Assembly: GCF_007004665.1 (NCBI RefSeq)
Contig: NZ_ML660059.1
Coordinates: 248,001 to 312,000, forward strand
Direction of reading: 5' to 3'
Source of the DNA: Denitrobaculum tricleocarpae
Lineage (GTDB): Bacteria > Pseudomonadota > Alphaproteobacteria > Kiloniellales > Kiloniellaceae
Length of the DNA: 64,000 nucleotides
Each line of letters starts with the position of its first letter. Position 1 is the first letter of the stretch. Position numbers and translations under genes: made by a program. Below the pieces are notes generated by a model, which saw nothing but the letters and a program-made list of their open reading frames with translations, did no database searches and was not told the origin of the DNA. Shown one piece after another: positions 43,005-53,461 of this stretch.

Positions 43005-45299
43005 TCAGTCCCAACTCAGCGCTCCTAAAATATCGGAGAAATCATCTGTCCAAAGCCGACCCTTGGGCAGAGCTGAAACATCTTGCCAAGCGACATAATT
43101 TTCATCTTTCGATCCGCTGTCATCAACCTGAACATCCAAAAACGCCAGATCAGCGTCACTGCGCGCGAGAACTATCCAGGACGAACCGGTTTTGTAAGTC
43201 GCCCGATTGACCATACCCGAAAACTTGGACCGGCCAGAGAGCCCGGCGTTCTCAGCCAGACGGCTGACGATCGGCGCAAGATTCAATGTCCGGTTCGAAA
43301 TGTGGAAAGCGATTATGCCGCCAGGCGCCAGCTTTGCCTCATAGAGAGCTAGAGCCTCACGGTTTAACAAATGTACCGGAATGGCATCTGAACTGAAGGC
43401 GTCAAGAACAATAAGGTCGTATTTGCCTCCCGCTTCGCTCTGCAAAGAGAGCCTCGCATCACCAATGACAACAGATGCATTCTCAGCACAGCTGCTTAGG
43501 TAGCGAAAATAATTCGGATCGCGCGCAATGCGTTCCATCGCGGGGTCAATCTCGAAGAATGTCCAATTCTGGCCAGGTTCGCGGTAGCAGGCCAGTGTGC
43601 CAACGCCCAAACCAATAACGCCAACCTTCGACGGACTCCGACCAGCCGCCGTCAAACCGACAAAGACTTCACCGATTGGCCCAGAGCGTTGATAGTAGGT
43701 TAGAGGTTCTTCCCACTTCAATGGATCCACGTGTTGGGCGCCATGCAGCGTCGTACCGTGGATCAGAAGATTGAACTGTCCATCATCAGATTGGGCGATC
43801 CTGCTGATGCCAAAGAAATTACGTTCCTGATCAATCATCCGCGTAGGCTGATCGATCGTCGTTATAGCCAGGAAAACCGCCGCCGCACCCAACGCGTATC
43901 TCAGCGGACGCTCGGCAAAGCCATAGACCACCAAGGCAAAAAACACGAACACGATAAAGGAACCAACCATCCCCAGATCGGAAGGTCCGACTCCGAGGTA
44001 TGGAAAGGCAAGCGCCATAGCCGCGAAAAGAAGTATCGGCAAGCTTGCATCGGTCAGCAACTTCCTGCGCCTGACGTGAGACAGCTCGCCACCGTCTTGC
44101 TGTGACGGCCTCAACCAACACGCAATCACGATCATCAGGGGATACTCGATGACCGAATTGAAAACGACGGGCGCGATCAGAGCAGCAAAGAAACCGCCGA
44201 TCATGCCTCCAAACGACATCCAGAGGTAAAACTCGGTCAGGTGGGCGACGTCGGGTCGGCGGCGCGCGAGTTCACCGTGGCAGACCATAGTGGTCACAAA
44301 GAAAGCAACCAGATGCACCGCAGCGGCGATCGAGACACTGAAAGACCAGATAAAACTCGCCAATAAAGGTATCAAGACAAGCGGCTGCAGCCGCACCATC
44401 CATTCCTGCCGAAGCAGCGGTTTGCGCGAAAACACGATCACAAAGGTCAGAAGGTAGAGTGCCAGGGGGACAACCCAAAGCAAGGGGACCGCGGCTACGT
44501 CGGTCGAGATATGCGTCGTGACCCCGAGTAACAGGCTCGACGGCACCAGCGCCAAAACAATCCAATGCAGACGTTGCGGCCAGCCGGGATACGCCAGAGT
44601 CTGAGGCGCCGCGCCTGAAGGGACACTACTGGTCTCAGGCAGAGCTCCATCGCCCCTACGGGCAACGAAAACACAGGCGAGAATCAACAACGCCAGCAAG
44701 CCGTACCCCAGCATCCAGGTGAAACTTTGCTCGCCCAAGGCCAGGAAAGGCTCGACGAAGATTGGATAGCCAAGTAGCGCCATTAAGCTGCCGACATTGC
44801 TGGCTCCGTAGAGAAAGTAAGGGTCCTTCGCATGTACGTGCCCGGTTTCGGAGAACCATTTCTGCAGGAGCGGCGCGGTCGCTGCGACCGCCAGGAATGG
44901 CAAACCCAATGAGCTGGTCAACGTCCAAAGCAGCCATAGCTCCGGTTGACCGACCCACGGCTTTGCATCCGCCGCTGTACTGATAGGTAGAAAAATAAAG
45001 GCAAGGGAGAGCACCAAAAGATGCAAAAGGGCTTGTCTGCGCACGCCCAGCAGCTTCACGCTAAAGTGCGCGTAGGCATAACCAGCCAGAAGCACGGTCT
45101 GAAAGAACACCATTGAGGTATTCCAAACGCCGGGTGCTCCGCCGAGCGAAGGTAGCACCATCTTGGCGAACATCGGCTGGACAGAGAACAGCAGCAACGC
45201 ACTCATGAACAGACTGAGCGCAAACAGCGGCAGCGCACCCTTCATTGCGCGGCTTGAAATCGCAGCGTCGGCTGGCTGTGCTATCTGATAGCTTGACAT
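43005..45299 (-). CDS. Fused MFS-like membrane domain / spermidine synthase-like protein
   Basis: The 764-aa protein has about 12-14 helices in its first 500 residues (first helices PLFALSLFMSALLLFSVQPM and SMVFFQTVLLAGYAYAHFSV), with QPMFAKMVLPSLGGAPGVWNTSM typical of fused MFS/spermidine synthase proteins. The C-terminal region is a methyltransferase-like aminopropyltransferase fold: VGVIGLGVGTLACY, FFEIDPAMERIA, GDARLSLQ and LIVLDAFSSDAIPVHLLN. Whether it makes a polyamine is unknown, since family members often lack putrescine-site residues. The start ATG at 45299 gives a short polar N-terminus. It is isolated between convergent and same-strand neighbours. Confidence 0.87.
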   Translation of the reverse strand: MSSYQIAQPADAAISSRAMKGALPLFALSLFMSALLLFSVQPMFAKMVLPSLGGAPGVWNTSMVFFQTVLLAGYAYAHFSVKLLGVRRQALLHLLVLSLAFIFLPISTAADAKPWVGQPELWLLWTLTSSLGLPFLAVAATAPLLQKWFSETGHVHAKDPYFLYGASNVGSLMALLGYPIFVEPFLALGEQSFTWMLGYGLLALLILACVFVARRGDGALPETSSVPSGAAPQTLAYPGWPQRLHWIVLALVPSSLLLGVTTHISTDVAAVPLLWVVPLALYLLTFVIVFSRKPLLRQEWMVRLQPLVLIPLLASFIWSFSVSIAAAVHLVAFFVTTMVCHGELARRRPDVAHLTEFYLWMSFGGMIGGFFAALIAPVVFNSVIEYPLMIVIACWLRPSQQDGGELSHVRRRKLLTDASLPILLFAAMALAFPYLGVGPSDLGMVGSFIVFVFFALVVYGFAERPLRYALGAAAVFLAITTIDQPTRMIDQERNFFGISRIAQSDDGQFNLLIHGTTLHGAQHVDPLKWEEPLTYYQRSGPIGEVFVGLTAAGRSPSKVGVIGLGVGTLACYREPGQNWTFFEIDPAMERIARDPNYFRYLSSCAENASVVIGDARLSLQSEAGGKYDLIVLDAFSSDAIPVHLLNREALALYEAKLAPGGIIAFHISNRTLNLAPIVSRLAENAGLSGRSKFSGMVNRATYKTGSSWIVLARSDADLAFLDVQVDDSGSKDENYVAWQDVSALPKGRLWTDDFSDILGALSWD

Positions 45300-45487
45300 A
45301 CTGAAACCCGTCTGGAGAGAGAAGCAGTAAGCCGTACCTCTTGGACCTTAATAATTCTCTAAGAGACAGATTTACATAGATTTTTATGCAGGTTGAAGAG
45401 AGTCACCAGCGCACCGGGCGGGATGATCTCACCACCCAAGGAACCGTCGAGCCGGAGACGGCTCAACGTTTGTTAAGTCTGCCAAAA

Positions 45488-46384
45488 CTACATGGCCCTC
45501 CGGCCCGAGCGCAGGCTCTCTTTGATACGTGCGAGCCGGGCATGAAAGCCAGGCCCCCGGCCAAGAATGACCCCGGTCGCAAGAATGTCGAGAATCACCA
45601 GGTGGACGATCCGGGACGCCATGGGGACATAGATGTCGGCATCCTCCACGGGATCGATGCCAATCACAATATCGCAGACATCCGCCAGGGGACTTCCAGC
45701 CGCTGTCAGCGCCAGGAGTTTTGCGCCTCGGCTGGCGGCCAGCCGGGCGTTCTCGATCAGGGAGATGGTGCAGCCGGTGTTGGAAATGAACACCACCACA
45801 TCCCCGTCATCCATACCCGCAGCCTGCATGCGCTGCATGACAATATCCGACTGTGCGATGGCGGGAACGTCAAGACGGACGAACTTATGTTGCGCGTCGA
45901 CCGCCACAGCGCCCGAACCGCCGATCCCGAAGAAAGAGATTCTGGATGCCGACGCAAGCGCATCGACCGCCTGGCCAATTTGCGCCATATCGAGGCGGTC
46001 CTGCGCGCGTGACAGCGCCGAGGTCGTGGCGTCAAAGATCTTGCCGGCATAGGTTTCGGTCGTGTCCTCGGCGGAGACATGCCGGTTCACGAAGGGCACC
46101 CCGCGCGCAATGCTCTGTGCCAGCCGGAGTTTCAATTCAGGAAAGCCCGCGCACCCAAGCGACAGACAAAAGCGGTTGACCGTCGGATCGCTCACCCCTG
46201 CTTTACGCGCCAGAACGGCGGTGCTTGACTTCATGGCGGCGGCGGGGTCATCGAGAACCGCATCGGCGACCTTGCGCTCCGCCGGTGTCAAAGCCGGACC
46301 ACGGGCCCTGATCTCTTCGATGATGTTTGCGGATTCTTCGAGGGGCGCCTGCCGCAGTGCCGGCTGTTCTATGTCACCCTCCAT
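45488..46384 (-). CDS. hexR: RpiR/MurR-family regulator, HexR type
   Basis: The 298-aa protein has an N-terminal RpiR HTH (IRARGPALTPAERKVADAVLDDP, AVLARKAGVSDPTVNRFCLSLGC) and a C-terminal SIS domain binding a sugar phosphate (SRISFFGIGGSGAVAVDAQHKFVRLD, DVVVFISNTGCTISLIENARLA). HexR senses 2-keto-3-deoxy-6-phosphogluconate and controls the Entner-Doudoroff genes. It is the last gene of the zwf-pgl-edd-eda set, 57 bp after eda, and the zwf/pgi gap contains a perfect HexR-type palindrome. GAGGGG is eight bases before the ATG at 46384. Confidence 0.88.
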   Translation of the reverse strand: MEGDIEQPALRQAPLEESANIIEEIRARGPALTPAERKVADAVLDDPAAAMKSSTAVLARKAGVSDPTVNRFCLSLGCAGFPELKLRLAQSIARGVPFVNRHVSAEDTTETYAGKIFDATTSALSRAQDRLDMAQIGQAVDALASASRISFFGIGGSGAVAVDAQHKFVRLDVPAIAQSDIVMQRMQAAGMDDGDVVVFISNTGCTISLIENARLAASRGAKLLALTAAGSPLADVCDIVIGIDPVEDADIYVPMASRIVHLVILDILATGVILGRGPGFHARLARIKESLRSGRRAM

Positions 46385-46441
46385 GACGCGCACCCCTCTT
46401 TCGAACAGGAGATGAGTGAGATCTTGAGTCGGACCTCAGGC

Positions 46442-47083
46442 TCAGGATTTGCCGAGTTTCGCCGCGGCGCGGGCCAGATCTTCGATCTTATCCCAATTGC
46501 CCGCCTGCACATGTTTCGTTGGGGTGACCCAGGAGCCCCCGACACAGACGACATTCGGCAGCGCCAGATAGTCTTCGGCGGACTTCGCGTCGATCCCGCC
46601 GGTCGGACAGAACTTGACCTCGGCCAAAGGCGCCGCGAAGGATTTCAGAGACGCAACACCCCCCGACGCCTCGGCAGGGAAAAACTTCTGGTGCGAAATC
46701 CCCTCTTCCAGCAGAGCCAGCATCTCACTCGCCGTTGCCGCGCCCGGCAGGTAGGGCACGGCGGCAGAGCTTGCGGCGTAGACCAGCGAAGGGGTGGCGC
46801 CGGGGCTGACAATGAACTTCGCGCCCGCTTCGAGGGAATCCACCAGCTGTTCCGGCCGGTTGACGGTGCCCGCGCCGACCACGGCGCCCGGCACAGCCCG
46901 GGAAATCTCGTAGATGGCGTCGAGCCCGACCGGCGTGCGCAACGTAACTTCGATCACCGGCAGACCGCCGCTGACCAGCGCTTCGGCCATGGGGATCGCC
47001 GCTTTCAAATCCTCAAGCACCACTACCGGCACTACTGGCGCCATCGCCATGATATCGGCCATTGCGCGACTTGGGCCCGTCAT
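46442..47083 (-). CDS. eda: 2-keto-3-deoxy-6-phosphogluconate aldolase
   Basis: The 213-aa class I aldolase cleaves KDPG to pyruvate and glyceraldehyde 3-phosphate, the last Entner-Doudoroff step. Key sequence: LPVIEVTLRTP with the catalytic Glu, GAGTVNRPEQ, and the Schiff-base Lys in HQKFFPAEASGG, then KFCPTGGID and GGSWVTP. AGGAGA precedes the ATG. Length is normal. It is 37 bp downstream of edd in the same operon. Confidence 0.96.
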   Translation of the reverse strand: MTGPSRAMADIMAMAPVVPVVVLEDLKAAIPMAEALVSGGLPVIEVTLRTPVGLDAIYEISRAVPGAVVGAGTVNRPEQLVDSLEAGAKFIVSPGATPSLVYAASSAAVPYLPGAATASEMLALLEEGISHQKFFPAEASGGVASLKSFAAPLAEVKFCPTGGIDAKSAEDYLALPNVVCVGGSWVTPTKHVQAGNWDKIEDLARAAAKLGKS

Positions 47084-47120
47084 TGCTCTCTCCTTGTTTT
47101 TACTCTCTTCATCGCAGGCC

Positions 47121-48962
47121 CTAAGCTGCTGCGACCGTCTCGTTCCCTGGGTCCTTCAGCAGCGTCGCACCCTGTTCGGCACCATTCACACTCTGCCGGA
47201 AGACCGCAAAGAGATCCCGGCCCATACCGAACTCATGCTCCGAAAGATCCGGCTCCGCGCAGCTGCGGGCGGTCCAGACGTCAGCATCGATCTCAACCTG
47301 CAGTTCGCCCTTTTCCGCGTCCAACCGCACGACATCGCCATCACGCAGCCTGGCCAACGGTCCCCCGTCCAGGCATTCAGGCGTGACATGGATCGCCGCG
47401 GGCACCTTGCCCGAGGCGCCGGACATCCGCCCGTCGGTGACCAGGGCAACCTTATACCCGAGATCCTGCAACACACCCAAGGAGGGTGTCAGCTTGTGCA
47501 GCTCCGGCATGCCGTTGGCCTTCGGCCCCTGGAACTGCAGCACGGCAACGAAGTCACGGTTCAGTTCACCCGCCTTAAAAGCGTCCAGAAAAGCCTGTTG
47601 CGACGTGAAGATCAGCGCAGGCGCCTCAACCAAGCGATGCTCGGGCTTGACCGCGGAGATCTTGATCACCGAACGCCCCAGATTGCCGGTCAGAAGCTTC
47701 ACACCGCCATTGGAACTGAAAGGCGCGGCGACCGTGGTCAGGATGGTTGGATCCAGGCTCTCGGATGCCCCGTCGCGCCAGCGGAGCTTACCCTCTTCAA
47801 GAAGGGGTTCGCTCCGGTAACGCTCCAGCCCGCCGTCGCCCAGGATGGTCCGGACGTCAGCGTGCAGCAGGCCGGCATCGAGCAGTTGAGCGATCAGAAA
47901 AGCCATACCGCCGGCCGCATGGAAGTGGTTCACGTCGGCCTGCCCGTTGGGATAAATCCGGGTCAGCAAGGGTACGATCTCAGAAAGATCAGCAAAGTCG
48001 TCCCAAGTGATCTCGATGCCGGCGCAACGGGCCATGGCCACGAGATGAATGGTGTGGTTGGTCGAACCGCCCGTGGCCATGAGGCCGACGATCCCGTTGA
48101 CGACCGCGCGTTCGTCGATGACCTCACCGATCGGTGTGTAATCATTGCCCAGCGCGGTAATTTCCGTGGCGCGCTTGGCCGCGGCACGGGTCAGTGCATC
48201 ACGCAGCGGGGTCTCGGGATTGACGAAAGACGAGCCGGGCAGATGCAGCCCCATGATCTCCATCAGCATCTGGTTACTGTTGGCCGTGCCGTAGAAGGTA
48301 CAGGTGCCCTTGCCATGGTATGATTGGGACTCCGCCTCCATCAGCGCATCGCGTCCGACCTTGCCCTCGGCGAAGAGCTGACGGACCCGCGCCTTTTCCT
48401 CATTGGGCAAACCGGAGGTCATGGGCCCGGCGGGCACGAAGACCGTCGGCAGATGCCCGAAGCTCAGCGCCGCCATCATCAGGCCGGGGACGATTTTATC
48501 GCAAACACCCAGACAGAGCGCGGCATCGAACATGTTGTGCGACAGCGCAACGGCGGTGGAGAGGGCAATGGTATCGCGGCTGAAAAGCGAGAGCTCCATA
48601 CCGGGTTGCCCCTGGGTGACACCGTCACACATGGCCGGCACGCCGCCCGCGAACTGCGCAACGCCACCGGCGTCCCGCACGGCATCCTTGATGATCTCCG
48701 GGAAGCGCTCGAAGGGCTGATGCGCCGAGAGCATATCATTGTAAGAAGATACGATCGCCACATTGGCTTTCTCTTCGCCCTTCAGGTCATGCTTGTCTTC
48801 ATCGCCGCAGGCCGCAAAACCATGAGCCAGATTTCCACAGGACAAGACACCACGATGGGGTCCCTTGGACCCTGCCGCCCGAATCCGGGAGAGATAATCC
48901 TCGCGGCTGCTCCGGCTGCGGCGCGCAATCCGTTCCGTCACTTCACCGAGCTTCACGTTCAT
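47121..48962 (-). CDS. edd: 6-phosphogluconate dehydratase
   Basis: The 613-aa IlvD/Edd-family Fe-S dehydratase converts 6-phosphogluconate to KDPG. It begins [16 protein letters not shown] and shows [56 protein letters not shown] and the cluster-ligand segments [14 protein letters not shown] and [17 protein letters not shown], plus C-terminal [19 protein letters not shown] lies six bases before the ATG at 48962, so the frame beyond (to 49145) is not used. It is the third gene of the operon, 64 bp after pgl. Confidence 0.96.
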   Translation of the reverse strand: MNVKLGEVTERIARRSRSSREDYLSRIRAAGSKGPHRGVLSCGNLAHGFAACGDEDKHDLKGEEKANVAIVSSYNDMLSAHQPFERFPEIIKDAVRDAGGVAQFAGGVPAMCDGVTQGQPGMELSLFSRDTIALSTAVALSHNMFDAALCLGVCDKIVPGLMMAALSFGHLPTVFVPAGPMTSGLPNEEKARVRQLFAEGKVGRDALMEAESQSYHGKGTCTFYGTANSNQMLMEIMGLHLPGSSFVNPETPLRDALTRAAAKRATEITALGNDYTPIGEVIDERAVVNGIVGLMATGGSTNHTIHLVAMARCAGIEITWDDFADLSEIVPLLTRIYPNGQADVNHFHAAGGMAFLIAQLLDAGLLHADVRTILGDGGLERYRSEPLLEEGKLRWRDGASESLDPTILTTVAAPFSSNGGVKLLTGNLGRSVIKISAVKPEHRLVEAPALIFTSQQAFLDAFKAGELNRDFVAVLQFQGPKANGMPELHKLTPSLGVLQDLGYKVALVTDGRMSGASGKVPAAIHVTPECLDGGPLARLRDGDVVRLDAEKGELQVEIDADVWTARSCAEPDLSEHEFGMGRDLFAVFRQSVNGAEQGATLLKDPGNETVAAA

Positions 48963-49026
48963 TACAACCTCCTGAGAGAGAGCGGCCGTTGACGGCGCAA
49001 ATACGACAACCTGCAAATATCCCGAC

Positions 49027-49740
49027 TCACGGCGCCCAAAAAACATCGACCGGGACGGCATCCTGGCGCAGCAGTGCGCGCACGGGCATGTCCTCGACCG
49101 GCCCGTCTTCCAGCGCCTTCTCCAGTACCGCGCGTTTTTCCGCACCGGAAATCAGCAGCACCAGGCGCCGGCAGGACAGCAGGCTGGGGAGGGTGAGGGT
49201 CATGCGCGCCTGCGCCGCACCCGGCGGGTTCGCCGCGATGCAGGGCTGGGCCGTATCGGGATCAAGCGCAGGCCCAAGATTGGCATCTCCGGGAAACAAC
49301 GAAGCCGTATGTCCGTCCGTACCCATGCCCAATACCACCAGATCATAAGGCACCGGCAAGGCGGCCAGACGTTCGGCGCAGGCAGTCTCGCCTTCGCCCG
49401 GTGTCGCGTGCTCGGTCTTCAAGCTAATGAACTTCGCAGCAGCAGCCTCGCCGGTCAGGAGTTCGCGGCGCAGCATGGCCGCGTTGCTGTCCTCCGAAGT
49501 TTCATCCACCCAGCGCTCGTCGGTCAGGGTGACTGTCACATCAGCCCAGGCGATGGGGCGGGTGGCCAGCTGCTGAAAAAGGCGGGCCGGCGTGCTGCCG
49601 CCCGAGAGCACCAGACTGGCGCGGCCACGCTCCGCGATACCGGCATTGATCGCTTCGGTCACATAGTTGGCGAGAGTGTCCGCCAACTGCGCGCCGTTTT
49701 CGAAAACATGATTCTGAATCTCGGTCATCTTATCGATCAT
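49027..49740 (-). CDS. pgl: 6-phosphogluconolactonase
   Basis: The 237-aa protein hydrolyses 6-phosphogluconolactone. It has the DevB/NagB-like pattern: [61 protein letters not shown] and the C-terminal [18 protein letters not shown]. The ATG at 49740 lies 12 bp after the zwf stop; two nearby starts (49746, 49728) cannot be excluded. It is the second gene of the operon. Confidence 0.95.
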   Translation of the reverse strand: MIDKMTEIQNHVFENGAQLADTLANYVTEAINAGIAERGRASLVLSGGSTPARLFQQLATRPIAWADVTVTLTDERWVDETSEDSNAAMLRRELLTGEAAAAKFISLKTEHATPGEGETACAERLAALPVPYDLVVLGMGTDGHTASLFPGDANLGPALDPDTAQPCIAANPPGAAQARMTLTLPSLLSCRRLVLLISGAEKRAVLEKALEDGPVEDMPVRALLRQDAVPVDVFWAP

Positions 49741-49752
49741 TCTCAAGGCACC

Positions 49753-51246
49753 CTAATCAGCGTCGTCATGCCAGGTGCGCCCATCACGCTCGATCAGCGC
49801 GATCGCGGCGGAAGGCCCCCAGGTTCCGGCGGTGTAGGCCTTCGGGCGTTCGGATCCGCGCTGCCACCCTTCCAGGATCGGCTCGACCCAGGACCAGGCG
49901 GCCTCGACCTCGTCGCGCCGCATAAAGAGTGTGGGATTGCCGCGCACCACGTCCATGAGGAGGCGTTCGTAGGCATCTGGGTAACGGACCTTGAAGGTCT
50001 CGGCAAAGCTCAGATTGAGAGGCGCCGGACGCAGGCGCAAACCTCCGGGGCCGGGATCTTTGGTCATCAGGTTCAAGGTCACGCCCTCGTCCGGCTGGAG
50101 ACGGATCACCAGACGGTTCGCAACCACCTCACCCGCGCCCTGCTCGAAGATCGAATGGGGGACGGGGCGGAACTGAATGATGATTTCAGAGCTTCGCTTC
50201 GGCAGGCGCTTACCCGTGCGCAGATAGAAAGGAACGCCCGCCCACCGCCAGTTTTCCACTTCCGCCTTGATCACGACAAAGGTCTCGGTGTTGCTCTCAG
50301 GCGCGTCGCCATCCGCTTCGGCGTTCAACTCGTCCTGATAGCCCGGCACGGCCTGGCCGTCGACGGCCCCGGAACGGTATTGCCCGCTCACGGTTTTAAC
50401 CCCGACATCGCCATCCGCGATGGGGCGCAGCGCCTGCAACACCTTCAGCTTTTCGTCGCGCACCGAGTCCTTGTCCAGGCGAACCGGCGGCTCCATCGCC
50501 ACCAGGCAGAGCAGCTGCAGCAGGTGGTTCTGCACCATATCCCGCAAGGCGCCGGAACGATCGTAATAACCGCTGCGGCCGCCCACGCCGATGGTCTCGG
50601 CCACGGTGATCTGAATATGATCGATGGACGCACTGGTCCAGAGCGGTTCGAAAAGAGAGTTGGCGAAGCGCAGTGCCATAAGGTTCTGCACCGTTTCTTT
50701 GCCCAGATAGTGGTCGATACGGAAGATCTGATCTTCGTTGAAGACGGTTCCGACCTCGTCATTGATCCGGCAGGCGGACTCCAGGTCCCGGCCGATCGGC
50801 TTCTCCAGGACGACCCTTGCCTTCGGGGTCACCACGCCAGCGGTCTTCAGGTTGCGGCAGATCGGACCGAAGAGATCGGGCGAGGTCGCCAGATAGAAGA
50901 CACGGGACCGGTCCTCACCGTCTTTGAGGTCCTGCACAAGCCCGTCCCAGCCCTCGGCTTTGGTCGCATCCAGCCTGACGTGGGCGATCCGGGCGGAAAA
51001 GCGCTGCCAGGTCCCGTCATCCAGGTCGTCCTGATCGAGATGCTGCTCAAGCCCCGCGCGCAGCCGCGCGACGTAATCCGCCGAGCTCAAGTCGCTGCGC
51101 GAAACCCCGAGAATGCGGCTGCCATCGGGAATCTGACCGTCATGATCACGCAGAAAGAGCGAGGGCATGAGTTTGCGTAGCGCAAGGTCTCCGGTCCCCC
51201 CGAACACCACGATGTCGAAAATATCGACCGGAATAATCTGAGCCAT
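49753..51246 (-). CDS. zwf: Glucose-6-phosphate 1-dehydrogenase
   Basis: The 497-aa enzyme oxidises glucose 6-phosphate to the lactone, reducing NADP or NAD. The nucleotide-binding motif is VVFGGTGDLALRKLMPSL and the catalytic signature is RIDHYLGKETVQNL, with EKPIGRD before it. Length is typical. GGAGAG lies before the ATG at 51246; the frame extends to 51324, but no ribosome-binding site supports it. First gene of zwf-pgl-edd-eda-hexR, with a sigma-70-like promoter at 51395-51424 and HexR-type boxes on both sides of it. Confidence 0.96.
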   Translation of the reverse strand: MAQIIPVDIFDIVVFGGTGDLALRKLMPSLFLRDHDGQIPDGSRILGVSRSDLSSADYVARLRAGLEQHLDQDDLDDGTWQRFSARIAHVRLDATKAEGWDGLVQDLKDGEDRSRVFYLATSPDLFGPICRNLKTAGVVTPKARVVLEKPIGRDLESACRINDEVGTVFNEDQIFRIDHYLGKETVQNLMALRFANSLFEPLWTSASIDHIQITVAETIGVGGRSGYYDRSGALRDMVQNHLLQLLCLVAMEPPVRLDKDSVRDEKLKVLQALRPIADGDVGVKTVSGQYRSGAVDGQAVPGYQDELNAEADGDAPESNTETFVVIKAEVENWRWAGVPFYLRTGKRLPKRSSEIIIQFRPVPHSIFEQGAGEVVANRLVIRLQPDEGVTLNLMTKDPGPGGLRLRPAPLNLSFAETFKVRYPDAYERLLMDVVRGNPTLFMRRDEVEAAWSWVEPILEGWQRGSERPKAYTAGTWGPSAAIALIERDGRTWHDDAD

Positions 51247-51369
51247 ATGCTCTCCAACCAATCGCGACTGCCCGAGCACCCCCAAGCGCGTAAACCAGGA
51301 ATTAAGGCCAAAGATCCTGCGCAAGTCAGGTCTTAGAGCTTCACGACTTCCAGAGGCCTGTCACGATTT

Positions 51370-51384
51370 TGTAATTTTACCACA
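51370..51384. promoter_or_regulatory. Second, degraded HexR-type site
   Basis: TGTAATTTTACCACA keeps the left arm and A/T core of the palindrome at 51432 but has a degraded right arm. Its centre is 62 bp from the other. It would overlap the expected zwf transcription start, where a bound regulator would block the promoter. Confidence 0.55.
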
Positions 51385-51394
51385 TTGATGCGCT

Positions 51395-51424
51395 ACTATA
51401 GCTTGATTTTAGGGATGAATGCAA
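51395..51424 (-). promoter_or_regulatory. Sigma-70-like promoter of zwf
   Basis: On the minus strand TTGCAT (51424-51419) is followed after 18 bp by TATAGT (51400-51395). This matches the -35/-10 pattern well and faces zwf. It implies a leader of about 140 nt. Confidence 0.6.
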
Positions 51425-51431
51425 GAAATTC

Positions 51432-51446
51432 TGTAATTTAATTACA
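51432..51446. promoter_or_regulatory. HexR-type operator (perfect palindrome)
   Basis: TGTAATTTAATTACA, extended to CTGTAATTTAATTACAG (51431-51447), is a perfect palindrome around its central base and matches the HexR consensus TGTAATT-AATTACA known from proteobacteria. It lies just upstream of the zwf -35 element and between the divergent zwf and pgi genes. hexR is the terminal gene of the same operon. Confidence 0.85.
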
Positions 51447-51703
51447 GACCTTGCCAGAGAAGCGCGGGGGAAGCCTGAAGCGAGCCGTAGAGGGACTTTG
51501 CCGCCAGGATTTTGCCGGTGCGGTCTTCCCGCCGCTCTCCCGAAAAGTCTTTGAGATGCGATCCTGCCTTGATGGGCGCAACCGGAAAGCTGGATCGTCT
51601 TTTGACGCGATGTTTCTGGCCAGACTCCCAGGATCTGGTATAGAGACTCTGTGGTTCCATGCCCAAGCCTGCCAATACCCAATCGGGGGAGAATGCACGC
51701 GCT

Positions 51704-53395
51704 ATGTCAGCCCCTTCGTTGAAAACGTCCCTGCCCAGTCAATCAGCCACCTGGTCCGCCCTCAAAGATCATGCAGCGGCCATGAGCGAGGTGCACCTGA
51801 GAGATCTCTTCGCTGAAGACGCGGACCGCTTTGAGAACTTCTCGCTTCGGCTCGACGATCTTCTGGTCGACGTCTCCAAACAGCGCATCACCGGCGAGAC
51901 TCTCTCCCTCTTGATTTCGCTGGCGGAGGACGCAGGACTTGGCGCCGCCCGTCAGGCGATGTTCGAGGGCAGCAGGATCAATACGACCGAAAACCGTGCC
52001 GCCCTCCATACCGCCCTGCGCAACCGCTCCGGCGGGCCGGTGCTTTATGATGGCCGGGACGTCATGCCGGATATCAAGGCGGTATTGACGCGGATGCGGC
52101 ACTTCACTGATGAAGTGCGCGGCGGCGCCTGGCAGGGTTATCGCGGAGACGTCATCACCGATGTGGTGAACATCGGCATCGGCGGTTCGGATCTCGGACC
52201 GCAGATGGTGACCCAGGCCCTGACCCCCTATGGTCGGGACGGGCCGCGCCTGCACTTCGTTTCCAATGTGGACGCCAGCCACCTGATGGAAACGCTGCGC
52301 CCGCTGGATGCGGCGACGACGCTTTTCGTGATCGCCTCAAAGACCTTTACGACCCAGGAGACCATGACCAATGCGGGCTCGGCGCGCCAATGGTTCCTGA
52401 GTTCCGGCGCGGCCGAGCCGGATATCGCCAGGCACTTTGTCGCGGTCTCGACCAACGCGGATTCCGTTCGGGCTTTCGGCATTGATCCGCGGAATATGTT
52501 CGAGTTCTGGGATTGGGTCGGGGGCCGCTACTCCCTCTGGTCGGCCATTGGCCTGCCGATCGCACTCTCGATCGGCATGGATGCGTTTGAAGACCTGCTG
52601 GCGGGTGCCCACGACATGGACCGGCACTTTCTGCAGGCTCCCCTGAAGGAGAACATCCCGGTCGTTCTCGCCTTATTGGGGGTTTGGAATGCAAATTTCC
52701 TGGGTGCGGCAAGTCATGCGGTCCTGCCCTATGACCAATATCTCAGCCGCCTGCCCGCCTACCTGCAGCAGGCAGACATGGAAAGCAACGGCAAGTCGGT
52801 CACGCACGCGGGCACAGCCGTCGACTACAGCACCGGTCCGATCGTCTGGGGGGAGCCCGGCACCAACGGCCAGCACGCCTTTTATCAGCTGATCCACCAA
52901 GGCAGCCATCTGATCCCCGCCGACTTCATCGCGCCCCTGGAAAGCCATAACGACGTGGGGCAGCACCATAAGATCCTCTTGTCCAACGTCTTCGCGCAGA
53001 CCGAGGCTCTCATGAAAGGCCGGACGGCAGAGGAAGCCAAGGCGGAGATGCAGGCGCAGGGGCTTGAGGACGCGACCCTTGCGCGCCTTCTCCCGCACCG
53101 CGTCTTTGAGGGCAACAAACCCAGCACGACAATCCTGTTCCGGAAGCTCACGCCCCATAGCCTGGGCCGCCTGATCGCTCTCTACGAGCATAAGATCTTC
53201 GTGCAGGGTGTCATCTGGGACATCAACTCCTTCGACCAATGGGGGGTTGAACTGGGCAAACAGCTCGCGAACAAGATCCTGCCCGAACTCGATCCGCAGG
53301 AAGGCGAAGCGGCTGCCGGACTGCACGACAGCTCAACCAGCGGCCTGATACAACATTACCGCGCCCATCTGTTGGCCAGCGGCAAACAAAGCTGA
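51704..53395 (+). CDS. pgi: Glucose-6-phosphate isomerase
   Basis: The 563-aa enzyme interconverts glucose 6-phosphate and fructose 6-phosphate. Motifs: [33 protein letters not shown] (phosphate-binding SKTFTT), [19 protein letters not shown] with the catalytic Glu and His, and [14 protein letters not shown] with the catalytic Lys. ATG 51704 has GGAG about 12 bases upstream; ATG 51659 adds 15 residues without a better site. It is divergent from zwf and shares the HexR-box region, so regulation together is likely. Confidence 0.96.
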   Translation: MSAPSLKTSLPSQSATWSALKDHAAAMSEVHLRDLFAEDADRFENFSLRLDDLLVDVSKQRITGETLSLLISLAEDAGLGAARQAMFEGSRINTTENRAALHTALRNRSGGPVLYDGRDVMPDIKAVLTRMRHFTDEVRGGAWQGYRGDVITDVVNIGIGGSDLGPQMVTQALTPYGRDGPRLHFVSNVDASHLMETLRPLDAATTLFVIASKTFTTQETMTNAGSARQWFLSSGAAEPDIARHFVAVSTNADSVRAFGIDPRNMFEFWDWVGGRYSLWSAIGLPIALSIGMDAFEDLLAGAHDMDRHFLQAPLKENIPVVLALLGVWNANFLGAASHAVLPYDQYLSRLPAYLQQADMESNGKSVTHAGTAVDYSTGPIVWGEPGTNGQHAFYQLIHQGSHLIPADFIAPLESHNDVGQHHKILLSNVFAQTEALMKGRTAEEAKAEMQAQGLEDATLARLLPHRVFEGNKPSTTILFRKLTPHSLGRLIALYEHKIFVQGVIWDINSFDQWGVELGKQLANKILPELDPQEGEAAAGLHDSSTSGLIQHYRAHLLASGKQS

Positions 53396-53461
53396 ACACC
53401 GGGCGGGACAGACGTCAGGGCACATAGAATTAGGAAAAACTCGGAGGGGGACCTCAAAGGT

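Larger units (their letters stand above)
51247..51703. other. Divergent zwf/pgi control region
   Basis: This 457-bp gap holds the promoters of zwf and pgi and two HexR-type sites, described separately. The rest has no recognised element; an open frame on the minus strand across 51377-51698 is not protein-like. Confidence 0.7.

Noticed and set aside
46914-48323. A 469-codon plus-strand frame opposite eda and edd
   Set aside because: It spans two clear enzyme genes on the other strand and resembles nothing.
49309-51180. A 623-codon plus-strand frame opposite zwf and pgl
   Set aside because: zwf and pgl on the minus strand are unambiguous; long antisense frames are common in GC-rich DNA.
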